Assembly: GCA_047638715.1 (NCBI GenBank)
Contig: JBLIMK010000099.1
Span: forward strand, 1-13,339
Origin: SHLQ01 sp047638715
Lineage (GTDB): Bacteria > Actinomycetota > Acidimicrobiia > Acidimicrobiales > SHLQ01
Direction: 5' to 3'
Length of the DNA stretch: 13,339 bases
The notes under the pieces are model-generated. The model was not told the origin of the DNA. It saw nothing but the letters and a program-made list of their open reading frames with translations, and ran no database searches. Position 1 is the first letter of the stretch. Each line of letters starts with the position of its first letter. Shown in pieces: positions 7,055-13,339 of the stretch. The position numbers and the translations under genes were made by a program.

Positions 7055-8725
7055 CTAGCGCCCGAAACGTTTGAGGAACCCTTTCTTGGTTCTCTGGCCT
7101 CGGTGGTTCGACATGCGGTGCTGAATGAGCTCGCGTCGGGCGCGCAGGTCGTTGTACGTGATCGTTTCGGTCGAACGATCGACACCCAGGCTGTCTTTGA
7201 ACGAGGTCAGGTCGACCTCGACGTTTTCGCCGTCGACCCCGAGTTCGCTGGCGAGCCGTTGTCCGTGGGTCTGGGCAAAGTAGGTGGCGATGTGGGCCAC
7301 CTCGCCGAAGAGGTCGAGATCGGGAGCCAGGGTGCCGATCGCTGCGTCGACGAACATCATGTTCTTGACGAAGAGCATGAGCTCCTTGGGGAGGCTCGCT
7401 CCGTAGCCCAGCATCAGTTTCACGAACCGTTGGAGCTCAGCAATGAGCTCCTCAGGAGCGAGTTGGACGGGGTCGAGGGGCGCCGCGTCGAGCCCGAGGT
7501 CGGCGAACACCACATCGAGATCGGTATCGAGCGGTAGAGCCCCCAGGTCTCGAATCGCTGCGAGTTGGCCTTTGACGTCGCTCATCATCCCGGTCATGAG
7601 CAGTCGGAGAAATGCTTGGCGCTTCTTCTCGCTCAATCGGCCGGTAATGCCGAAGTCGAACAGCGCTGTTCGGCCGTCGGGTTGTACGAACAGGTTGCCG
7701 CCGTGCAGGTCGCCGTGGAATACGCCGTGGATCATCGCTCCTTCAAGGAATCCGATCATCGACGTGCGGACGATGTCGTGTGTGTTCACCCCGGCCGCGT
7801 TGATTCCTGCGACGTCATCGAACGAGAAGCCGCTGAGTCGTTCCATAACCAGCACCCGACGGGTGACCAGGGTGGGATGAGGACGGGGGATGACGTACGC
7901 GGTCTGTCCCAGCTGGCGAAGTGACATCGCGACATCGAGCATGTTGTCTGCCTCGAGGCGAAAATCGAGCTCCTCGGTGATGGTTTCAGCGAAGACTTCG
8001 ACGAGCGCGGGTGGGTTCGCGAGCGCCGTTACGGGGATTCGACCGATCAGGAAGGGAGCGATCCACGCCATAACTTTGAGGTCCTGATGGACCAGTTCGC
8101 TGACGGCAGGGCGCTGCACCTTGACGACAACTTCTTTGCCGCCACCCGGCGAGATGTGATCGGCAAGAACGGCCCGGTGAACCTGTGCGATCGAGGCGGC
8201 AGCTAACGGCGCGCGGTCGAATTCGGCGAAGACTTCGTCCAGTGGTCGACCAAGGTCGGATTCCACGACGGCTTTTACGGCCTCGAAATCCTCGGCTGGA
8301 ACCTGGTCTCGGCACTTGACGAATTCGTCGACCAATTCCTTGGGGAAGATCCCCTGGCCAGAACTGATGATCTGCCCCAGCTTGATGTACGTCGGTCCGA
8401 GGACCTCGGCTGCCTCCCGGAGTCGACGAGACAGGTCTGCGGTCGAGTCCGCTCCGCCACGTCGACGACCGGTCAGATACCAGGCACCGATACCGCCACC
8501 GAGCCGTGCTGCAACCTCGATCAATCGACCACCTGCGGGGACTTTGGTCGGCTTGATGAGGTTCGGGACCTGGCGCTTCACGGTGGATCGAATCGTGTCG
8601 ACTCGATCTCTCCAGCGGGCATCCTCGAGCCGTACCTGCCAGGGGCCCACGTCGCTGAAGGCCGCAAAGCTGAGATCACCATCAAGGATGGGCTGGCCGC
8701 TGGCGTCTTCTGCTACGTCGGTCAT
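7055..8725 (-). CDS. ABC1/UbiB-family atypical protein kinase (AarF-like)
   Basis: The 556-residue protein has the hallmarks of the ABC1/ADCK/UbiB kinase-like family. These are the KxGQ-type segment PTYIKLGQIIS (111-121), the Ala-rich loop APLAAASIAQVHRA (172-185), the ATP-site lysine in VVVKVQRPA (K202), EELDF (251-255), the catalytic loop FHGDLHGGN (336-344) and DFG (357-359). Family members support ubiquinone synthesis or lipid homeostasis; in menaquinone-using actinobacteria the role is open. No clear C-terminal transmembrane hairpin is visible. The ATG at 8725 overlaps the stop of the amidotransferase gene as ATGA, implying coupled translation; the frame is open further upstream, but only as a shadow of that gene. 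Confidence 0.92.
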   Translation of the reverse strand: MTDVAEDASGQPILDGDLSFAAFSDVGPWQVRLEDARWRDRVDTIRSTVKRQVPNLIKPTKVPAGGRLIEVAARLGGGIGAWYLTGRRRGGADSTADLSRRLREAAEVLGPTYIKLGQIISSGQGIFPKELVDEFVKCRDQVPAEDFEAVKAVVESDLGRPLDEVFAEFDRAPLAAASIAQVHRAVLADHISPGGGKEVVVKVQRPAVSELVHQDLKVMAWIAPFLIGRIPVTALANPPALVEVFAETITEELDFRLEADNMLDVAMSLRQLGQTAYVIPRPHPTLVTRRVLVMERLSGFSFDDVAGINAAGVNTHDIVRTSMIGFLEGAMIHGVFHGDLHGGNLFVQPDGRTALFDFGITGRLSEKKRQAFLRLLMTGMMSDVKGQLAAIRDLGALPLDTDLDVVFADLGLDAAPLDPVQLAPEELIAELQRFVKLMLGYGASLPKELMLFVKNMMFVDAAIGTLAPDLDLFGEVAHIATYFAQTHGQRLASELGVDGENVEVDLTSFKDSLGVDRSTETITYNDLRARRELIQHRMSNHRGQRTKKGFLKRFGR

Positions 8726-9453
8726 GGAGTCACGTCGATCTTCGGGAAGGCGATTGTGTCGAGGAACCAGTCGACAAGCCGAGCGCACTGCTCGATGTTG
8801 CGTGCTTCATGCTCTGCAGCGTCGGCTCGAATCTGGGCTCGCTCTTGGCCGTATGTGGTGAGGTATTCATCTATCGCGGACGCGAGCCAGCCATCGATGT
8901 GCGCGACATCTACTTCGGGGTGGAATTGTGTGCCCGCCATGCGGCCGATGGAGTAAAGCTGCGGACACGAGTCGGTCTCGGCTAACACGGTCGCACCGGG
9001 CGGGGCGGTGAACCGATCGTGATGCCACTCCATCCATGGTCCGGGGCCGGCGGGGTTGTCCGCTCCGGAAACATCTTGCAACGTGTACCACCCGATTTCG
9101 GTCACCGGCGAGACCTCCACCGATCCGCCGAGGGCTTCGGCGATGAGTTGTCCGCCGAAGCAGATGCCCAGAACAGGCTGGTCGGCGGCGTGAGCTTCTC
9201 GGACGAGTTCGAGTTCGTCATAGATCCACGACTCGATCTCTTGCTTCCTCGTGAGTGAGTGAATCGAACCCATGATGGCCAGGACGTCGTAGTCCGCTGC
9301 GTTGGGGAACGGCGCTGCGGCGTTCGGCGCGTCGTGGTTCTGTGTGACGAAGTGTGTGTCGACGTCGTAGCCCCGCTCGGTCAGCCGCACGGCCACTTGG
9401 CCTCCCGGCTCGTCGGGTTCGTGAGCGATGACGAGTGCTCTTTTCGATTGCAT
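8722..9453 (-). CDS. Class I glutamine amidotransferase-like protein
   Basis: The 243-residue protein is a stand-alone class I glutamine amidotransferase domain related to the GuaA N-terminal domain. The catalytic triad is visible: Cys98 in VLGICFGGQLIAEALGG, and His178 with Glu180 in GTQFHPEVD. It starts with the usual Rossmann-like strand ALVIAHEPDEPGG. The frame continues far upstream but the extra part is out-of-frame noise over the HelD remnant. ATGs at 9456 and 9453 are adjacent; the second lies 7 nt after a TACAGT element, so I used it. The acceptor substrate or partner is unknown; the next gene, overlapping by 4 nt, is the ABC1 kinase. Some relatives act on gamma-glutamyl compounds rather than transferring ammonia. 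Confidence 0.88.
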   Translation of the reverse strand: MQSKRALVIAHEPDEPGGQVAVRLTERGYDVDTHFVTQNHDAPNAAAPFPNAADYDVLAIMGSIHSLTRKQEIESWIYDELELVREAHAADQPVLGICFGGQLIAEALGGSVEVSPVTEIGWYTLQDVSGADNPAGPGPWMEWHHDRFTAPPGATVLAETDSCPQLYSIGRMAGTQFHPEVDVAHIDGWLASAIDEYLTTYGQERAQIRADAAEHEARNIEQCARLVDWFLDTIAFPKIDVTP

Positions 9454-9460
9454 CATTCGT

Positions 9461-9466
9461 ACTGTA
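9461..9466 (-). promoter_or_regulatory. Candidate leaderless -10 element (TACAGT)
   Basis: TACAGT on the minus strand matches TANNNT. It lies 4 nt before the ATG at 9456 and 7 nt before the ATG at 9453; the latter fits the leaderless spacing seen elsewhere in the window. Confidence 0.4.
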
Positions 9467-9542
9467 GGGAAGGCGCCAGTCAACTGCTTGTCGCCACAGT
9501 CACTCTTCGAAGGACACCACACCGGTGGCGTGGTGAGCCGTT

Positions 9543-10110
9543 TCTGAACCGGTCGAGGCTCCGCTTTACCCCGACCACCACGCCGAGCGGTTGTATCTCG
9601 ACGGCGCTCGTAGGGCGTTGCGGGAGATGCAGGAACAGGCATCAGCTGTGCTCGAGCTCGGGGAACGCCGAGCTCGCGTTCGGCCGAATCGACGAAGACC
9701 CGCTTCTCGCGGACGGTAGCTCCTGGTACGTCGGGCGGCGACACATTTAAGATGTAGCGAACGACCCGCTCGTCGTCGATTGGCGAGTTCCCGTGGCCAT
9801 CCCGTTCTACAGGGCGACCGCCGCCGACGTGCAGGGATTGAAGCTGCGACGCCGGTTCACCCCCGCTAGCGATGCCTGGCACTGGAAAGACGGCGGTGGG
9901 TTTGCACGGTGCTGCGTTCTTGTTGTTCGAGCACTGTGTGGAGTTGAGTACCAGCCAGGTGTTGGTGGTCGGCCCGAACCGGATGTTCCTCCGGTATGTC
10001 GGCAACGTTTTGCCGTCGCTTGGGGAGACAGCGGTGGCGCAAGCGACCGTGCAGTCGATGCTCGATCTGAAGTAACGGGTCCGCGCCGAAGATCACCCCA
10101 TCGACGCCGG
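9543..10110 (+). pseudogene. Decayed remnant of a HelD-type (UvrD-like) helicase
   Basis: Four pieces read in family order but not in one frame. Piece 1 (9543-about 9657): APLYPDHHAERLYLDGAR and RALREMQEQA, like the HelD N-terminal coiled coil, with a stop just upstream and no start codon. Piece 2, shifted by one base (9664-9747): ELAFGRIDEDPLLADGSSW then YVGRRHI, ended by TAA at 9748. Piece 3, same frame (9751-9860): DPLVVDWRVPVAIPFYRATA and LKLRRRFT. Piece 4, another frame (9872-10072): Walker A PGTGKTAVGLHGAAFLL and QVLVVGPNRMFLRYVGNVL, then TAA at 10073. About 100 residues normally between pieces 3 and 4 are missing, as is the rest of the helicase. Weak similarity (RVRAEDHPIDA) continues to about 10110. 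HelD proteins recycle stalled RNA polymerase, and some confer rifampicin tolerance. This copy cannot make such a protein. Confidence 0.85.
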
Positions 10111-10258
10111 TGCGACACGGCGGTCCAGGTCGGGCGATGATCCGGGCTCCCAGAGCAGAGCTGGCTTCAGCCGCTCCCCGATCCGCTCCGTGACGAAAGT
10201 CAATCGACCGCCAATCGAATTCTGCCCCTAAACGCCCAATCCTTCGATTGGTGGTTGC
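10111..10258. other. Intergenic stretch after the HelD remnant
   Basis: No coding frame with recognisable content is visible. The region may hold further unrecognisable HelD decay on the plus strand. It contains CCAATCGA at 10211-10218, whose reverse complement recurs at 10244-10251, next to the stop of the nuclease gene. Confidence 0.5.
10236..10251 (-). terminator. Candidate terminator after the nuclease gene
   Basis: CCAATC-GAAG-GATTGG on the minus strand forms a 6-bp stem with a 4-nt loop, beginning 7 nt after the TAA at 10259-10261. It is followed by GCGTTT, a very short T-run. A competing pairing exists with CCAATCGA at 10211-10218. The stem is not GC-rich, so this is only a candidate. 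Confidence 0.35.
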
Positions 10259-11200
10259 TTAGACGAGATCCTCGAGGGGATCGTCGAACTCGCGGAGGCT
10301 GACTTGGCCGGGTTCGCATGTCTCGAGAGCGCTGCACCATTTGCAGGCCGGGCTAGTGATGATCCGAGGGTTGGATGCATCGAGCTCGAGGTCGATCATG
10401 CGGTTGACGCCGTCGATCGCCCTCTGCGCCGACGCGAACAACATGTCTTCGCTCACGTCCTCGGAGTGAAATCGACCCTCATCGAGGTAATAACTTGCGA
10501 TTCGACGCGGCGGCACACCGATACGCACCGTTTCGATCATCGCGTAATGGCGAAGGTCGTACATGTGCTGTGCTTGAAACTTGCCACTCTTCAAGTCGAC
10601 CAACACTTTGCCGGCCTTCAAGCCTTCGGCTCGGCCGAGGGTGAGGTCGATCTTTCCTTGCAATATGACCTTTCCCTCGAAGAGCTCCATACGAATCTTC
10701 GACTCGGTGACCGGTCTCCACCGCTTCTTGAGGTCAGGCCAACACTCGTCGAACTTCGACACCAGATCGACGGCATCGGAACGCAGCTGCGCCCGATCGG
10801 CAGCGGAGATCTCCTGAAGGAACGTGCTTATGTTCTGGTCGCCGAACTCGAGGCTCGCTATCGCCTCGTCGACAAGTTCCGCCGGAATTGGTAGGCCCTG
10901 CCAATTGATCGACAACTCGATTGCTTTGTGCACGACGGTCCCGCGAGCCAAGGGCACGGACCAGCCGGGAAACTCGCGGTCGGCGAGGTACTTCTTCTCA
11001 CATCCGTGCACTGCGGCGATCGCGTGTTTGTTCGCCCAGATCGATTGATCGTCAGCCAAGCGCTCGACCTGTGCGGCAGTCCCGCGCTCGAGTTCGCCGC
11101 GCAACTCGTAGCGAAGCTCGGCCGGGAACTCCGGCCAGGATTCCCGGACAGCGCCGATCGTGTCTACGACCTCTTGTTGGGCGGGGGTCAGGTCATCCAC
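10259..11200 (-). CDS. RecB-like PD-(D/E)XK nuclease with probable 4Fe-4S cysteines
   Basis: The 313-residue protein resembles RecB-family exonuclease domains of the AddB/Cas4 type. The nuclease core shows His91 (ARGTVVHKAIEL), Asp185 (LQGKIDLTLGR) and Asp202-x-Lys204 (VLVDLKSGKF), followed by a helix YDLRHYA where the usual Gln of the QxxxY motif appears to be Asp215. Four cysteines sit as in Fe-S nucleases: Cys67 before the core (VHGCEKKY), then Cys286, Cys289 and Cys295 (CKWCSALETC). No helicase domain is attached, so it may act alone or with a partner in DNA end processing. Its GTG start shares one base with the TAG stop of the acyl-CoA synthetase gene. No Shine-Dalgarno is visible, which fits reinitiation. 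The metabolic neighbour gives no clue to its role. Confidence 0.85.
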   Translation of the reverse strand: MDDLTPAQQEVVDTIGAVRESWPEFPAELRYELRGELERGTAAQVERLADDQSIWANKHAIAAVHGCEKKYLADREFPGWSVPLARGTVVHKAIELSINWQGLPIPAELVDEAIASLEFGDQNISTFLQEISAADRAQLRSDAVDLVSKFDECWPDLKKRWRPVTESKIRMELFEGKVILQGKIDLTLGRAEGLKAGKVLVDLKSGKFQAQHMYDLRHYAMIETVRIGVPPRRIASYYLDEGRFHSEDVSEDMLFASAQRAIDGVNRMIDLELDASNPRIITSPACKWCSALETCEPGQVSLREFDDPLEDLV

Positions 11201-12816
11201 TAGCCGCGAGCGCGTTCTCTCAGAATGAACTTCTGGATCTTGCCGGTGCTCGTTTTGGGGAGCTCACCGAACACGACCGCCTTCGGGGTCTTGAATCCCG
11301 CGAGTTGCTCACGGCAAAAGGCTGTGATCTCTTCCTCGGTGGCCGATGCGCCGGGCTTCAACTCGATGAACGCCATCGGTACTTCACCCCACTTCTCGTC
11401 GGGCCGTGCGACCACTCCTGCTGCGAGCACGGCCGGGTGTTTGTAGAGCGTGTTCTCAACCTCGACGGACGAGACATTCTCGCCACCCGAGATAATCACG
11501 TCCTTCAGCCGGTCCTTGATCTGGACGTAGCCGTTGTCCCTCCAAACCGCTCCGTCGCCCGAATGGAACCAGCCGCCGTCGAAGGCCTTTTCGGTCGCCT
11601 CCGGGTCCTTGTAGTACCCCTTCATCACGGTGTTGCCGCGCATGAAAATCTCGCCCTGTGTTTCGCCGTCGCGAGGCACCATCGTCATCGTCTCGGAATC
11701 AAAAACCGCGAGCTGTTCATTCATTGGCATCGTGACGCCCTGCCACGACTTCTTGTCGGCGCGACCATCATCATCGAGGTCGTCCCACTCGGCTCGCCAT
11801 TCGCATTGGCTGACATGGCCCAACGTTTCGGTAAGTCCGTAGACCTGCATCACATCGAAGCCGATCTGTTCCACGGCCTTCAGGATCGCGGCAGGCGGGG
11901 GAGCGCCAGCGGTCATTGCGTGCACGACGTGATCGAAGTCTCGACGTTCGTCGTCCGCCGCGTTGACGAGCATCCCCAAGATGATCGGAGCGCCCCCAAA
12001 GTGGGTAACGCCATGGTCGGCAATCGCGTCGAACACGCCCTTTGCCGTGATATCCCTGATGCATACCACGGTGCCGCCGAGCAATGCCATGGTCCAGGCG
12101 TGGCCCCAGCCGTTGCAATGGAACATCGGAACCGTATAGAGGTATGTCGGTGGCGTTCCCAGACCCCAACCAGCCACGGTGCCCATCGACATGAGGTAGC
12201 TGCCGCGGTGGTGGTAGACGACGCCTTTCGGCGTGCCCGTACTGCCGGACGTGTAATTGAGGGCGTGTGCCTGCCACTCGTCGTCTGGCATCGACCAGGC
12301 GAAGTTTGGGTCGCCCTTGGCCAGCAACTCGTCGTACGTCTGCGCCCCGAGGCGATCACCGCCGGGACCCGCCGGGTCGACAATGTCGATGATCGTGATA
12401 TCCCTGTCCACGTTGGCGAGCGCTGCCGACACGGTCTCGCTGAACGCGGTGTCGGAGATGAGGACCTTCGCATCTGAGTGGTCGAGGATGTATGCCACGG
12501 TGTCGACGTCGAGTCGGGTATTGATCGCGTTCAATACCCCGCCGGCCATCGGGATTGCAAAGTGTGCCTCGAAGAGTTCCGGTGTGTTTGGGCACATGAC
12601 GCTGACGGTGTCGCCAATACCGACGCCGAGGTTCGTCAGAGCGCTCGCGAGACGAGTGGCACGATCGCCGACGTCGCCCCACGTGTAGCGGCGATCGCCG
12701 TAGATCAGCGCATCTCGCTGCGGGTGGATGTCCACGGTGCGAACAAGGAACGACAGAGGAGTCAACGGAACGAAGTTCGCCGGAGTCTTCGGCAGATCGT
12801 CGTAGGGGTTGGTCAC
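11200..12816 (-). CDS. AMP-forming acyl-CoA synthetase (fatty-acid-CoA ligase family)
   Basis: The enzyme would activate a carboxylic acid with ATP to an acyl-adenylate and then the CoA thioester. The 538-residue product has all adenylate-forming signatures: YTSGSTGTPKGVVYHH (188-203), VYGLTETLG (325-333), WFHSGDGA (416-423), the hinge IKDRLKDVIISGGENVS (433-449) and the catalytic lysine in KTSTGK (K526). Length and motifs fit medium or long-chain AlkK/FadD-like enzymes, but the acid is not determinable. The start is the GTG at 12816, which has a perfect GAGGAG 4 nt upstream. The frame is open to a GTG at 12864, but that would add 16 residues lacking family character. It is the first gene of a pair with the nuclease. 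Confidence 0.95.
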   Translation of the reverse strand: MTNPYDDLPKTPANFVPLTPLSFLVRTVDIHPQRDALIYGDRRYTWGDVGDRATRLASALTNLGVGIGDTVSVMCPNTPELFEAHFAIPMAGGVLNAINTRLDVDTVAYILDHSDAKVLISDTAFSETVSAALANVDRDITIIDIVDPAGPGGDRLGAQTYDELLAKGDPNFAWSMPDDEWQAHALNYTSGSTGTPKGVVYHHRGSYLMSMGTVAGWGLGTPPTYLYTVPMFHCNGWGHAWTMALLGGTVVCIRDITAKGVFDAIADHGVTHFGGAPIILGMLVNAADDERRDFDHVVHAMTAGAPPPAAILKAVEQIGFDVMQVYGLTETLGHVSQCEWRAEWDDLDDDGRADKKSWQGVTMPMNEQLAVFDSETMTMVPRDGETQGEIFMRGNTVMKGYYKDPEATEKAFDGGWFHSGDGAVWRDNGYVQIKDRLKDVIISGGENVSSVEVENTLYKHPAVLAAGVVARPDEKWGEVPMAFIELKPGASATEEEITAFCREQLAGFKTPKAVVFGELPKTSTGKIQKFILRERARG

Positions 12817-12820
12817 GGTT

Positions 12821-12826
12821 CTCCTC
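12821..12826 (-). promoter_or_regulatory. Shine-Dalgarno GAGGAG of the acyl-CoA synthetase
   Basis: CTCCTC on the plus strand is GAGGAG on the minus strand, followed by AACC and the GTG at 12816. It decides the start against the upstream GTG at 12864. A TACGGT element at 12863-12868 (minus) could be the -10 of a leadered promoter, but no good -35 is visible. Confidence 0.75.
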
Positions 12827-13023
12827 GGGTTCGCGGGGTGGCACACGAGATCTAGCGACGTCACCGTACCGGTGTCGCTCAGCTGACTCTACTTGTGCCG
12901 AAGGCCGAGAGCCGAGCGCAGAGGGCCGCGGTCGGAACCGCAAGATCGACCGGAAATTGGTCTAGCGAATCAGCCCTGCCCGTAGTCGGACTCGGTGATT
13001 GGGGTCGATCCCGAGTTGATTCA

Positions 13024-13047
13024 GGCCGGGCAGGCGCGAGCCCGGCC
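13024..13047 (-). terminator. Candidate factor-independent terminator after the HNH gene
   Basis: GGCCGGGC (13024-13031) and GCCCGGCC (13040-13047) form a perfect 8-bp GC stem around an 8-nt loop, starting one base after the TAG of the HNH gene. No T-tract follows. The rest of the gap to the acyl-CoA synthetase (12827-13023) shows no gene I can support. Confidence 0.5.
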
Positions 13048-13048
13048 G

Positions 13049-13339
13049 CTACGCAGCTTGGCGGTTTCCGCGATCACCTGATTGTCGATGGCCGCCATGG
13101 TCGTGGGCGACTTCATCGGGGTGTGCTGGCCTGGTCTGCCAGCTGCGGGTCTGCAGCCCGCTCACCGGGTCGGGAGGGCCAAGTTGCCAATACAGCGTGA
13201 GCTGCTCCTCGTGGAGCCAGTGATGGCAGTCGGCGCAAATGAGCGCCATCTCGTCGACGTTTGTCTCGCCTTGTTTGGGCGAGTTGTACGGGTCGAGGTG
13301 GTGAGCTTCGCAACGAGATGGCTCCGCAGAGCAAACAAC
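13049..13339 (-). CDS. HNH endonuclease-like protein, C-terminal part (partial)
   Basis: The frame runs from the window edge to TAG at 13049-13051 and shows 96 residues. It contains an HNH-type zinc-and-metal core: a cysteine pair near the edge (VVCSAEPSRCEAHHLDPYN), with the His-His pair of the first strand, then LICADCHHWLHE with the CxxCHH and final His of the motif. The tail (about 45 residues after the motif) is polar and not recognised. HNH proteins of this kind are abundant in actinobacteria, where many are of unknown function or from mobile elements; others are restriction or homing nucleases. The start and the N-terminal domain lie outside the window, so the subfamily cannot be told. 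An internal ATG at 13249 is not the likely start because it would remove half of the motif. Confidence 0.8.
   Translation of the reverse strand, partial: VVCSAEPSRCEAHHLDPYNSPKQGETNVDEMALICADCHHWLHEEQLTLYWQLGPPDPVSGLQTRSWQTRPAHPDEVAHDHGGHRQSGDRGNRQAA

Noticed and set aside
9457..10005. N-terminal extension of the amidotransferase frame
   Set aside because: It runs antisense to the HelD remnant and has no similarity to amidotransferases; the conserved first strand begins right after the ATG at 9453.
9793..10140. A 115-residue plus-strand gene
   Set aside because: Only its first about 23 residues are HelD-like. The rest reads the wrong frame after the deletion, so it is part of the pseudogene and not a gene.
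10921..12477. 518-codon plus-strand frame across the nuclease and acyl-CoA synthetase genes
   Set aside because: It is opposite two clearly real genes with complete motifs and shows no domain of its own.

Overview
The window is a compact, GC-rich bacterial chromosome segment that looks like housekeeping DNA from an actinobacterium. The main evidence is a NucS/EndoMS mismatch endonuclease gene, which is largely an actinobacterial and archaeal trait. An F420/FMN-type luciferase-fold oxidoreductase, a Thr-rich VanW lipoprotein and several probable leaderless promoters (TANNNT six to eight bases before the start codon) agree with this. A lineage such as Acidimicrobiia is possible, but that is only an impression. 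No rRNA, tRNA, CRISPR array, insertion sequence or prophage gene was seen.

Layout, left to right. Bases 1-22 hold the apparent first codons of a leftward gene that leaves the window. Then come rightward typA/bipA (220-2067) and a small NTF2/SnoaL-fold gene (2096-2488). A leftward three-gene unit follows, read from 6053 down to 2478: nucS, a VanW-domain lipoprotein with a Thr/Ser tail, and a geranylgeranyl-reductase-family flavoprotein. A rightward luciferase-like oxidoreductase (6149-7048) starts divergently from nucS. It ends 6 bp from a leftward pair, read from about 9453 down to 7055: a class I glutamine amidotransferase and an ABC1/UbiB-family kinase. The next roughly 800 bp (9457-10258) contain no intact gene, but do contain a decayed, internally deleted remnant of a HelD-type UvrD-like helicase on the plus strand. 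A second leftward pair follows (12816 down to 10259): an AMP-forming acyl-CoA synthetase and a RecB-like PD-(D/E)XK nuclease with four cysteines placed like a 4Fe-4S site. The right edge holds the C-terminal part of an HNH endonuclease-like protein.

The genes are tightly packed. Three leftward pairs are translationally coupled by overlapping stop and start codons (GTGA, ATGA, TAGTG), and facing genes end within a few bases of each other. Functions are diverse: translation stress GTPase, mismatch repair, envelope, isoprenoid/quinone reduction and fatty-acid activation. I see no single new pathway. The items most worth a second look are the HelD remnant, the split between leaderless-promoter starts and strong Shine-Dalgarno starts, the clamp-binding-like tail of NucS whose codons also form the ribosome site of the next gene, and the Fe-S nuclease coupled to an acyl-CoA synthetase.
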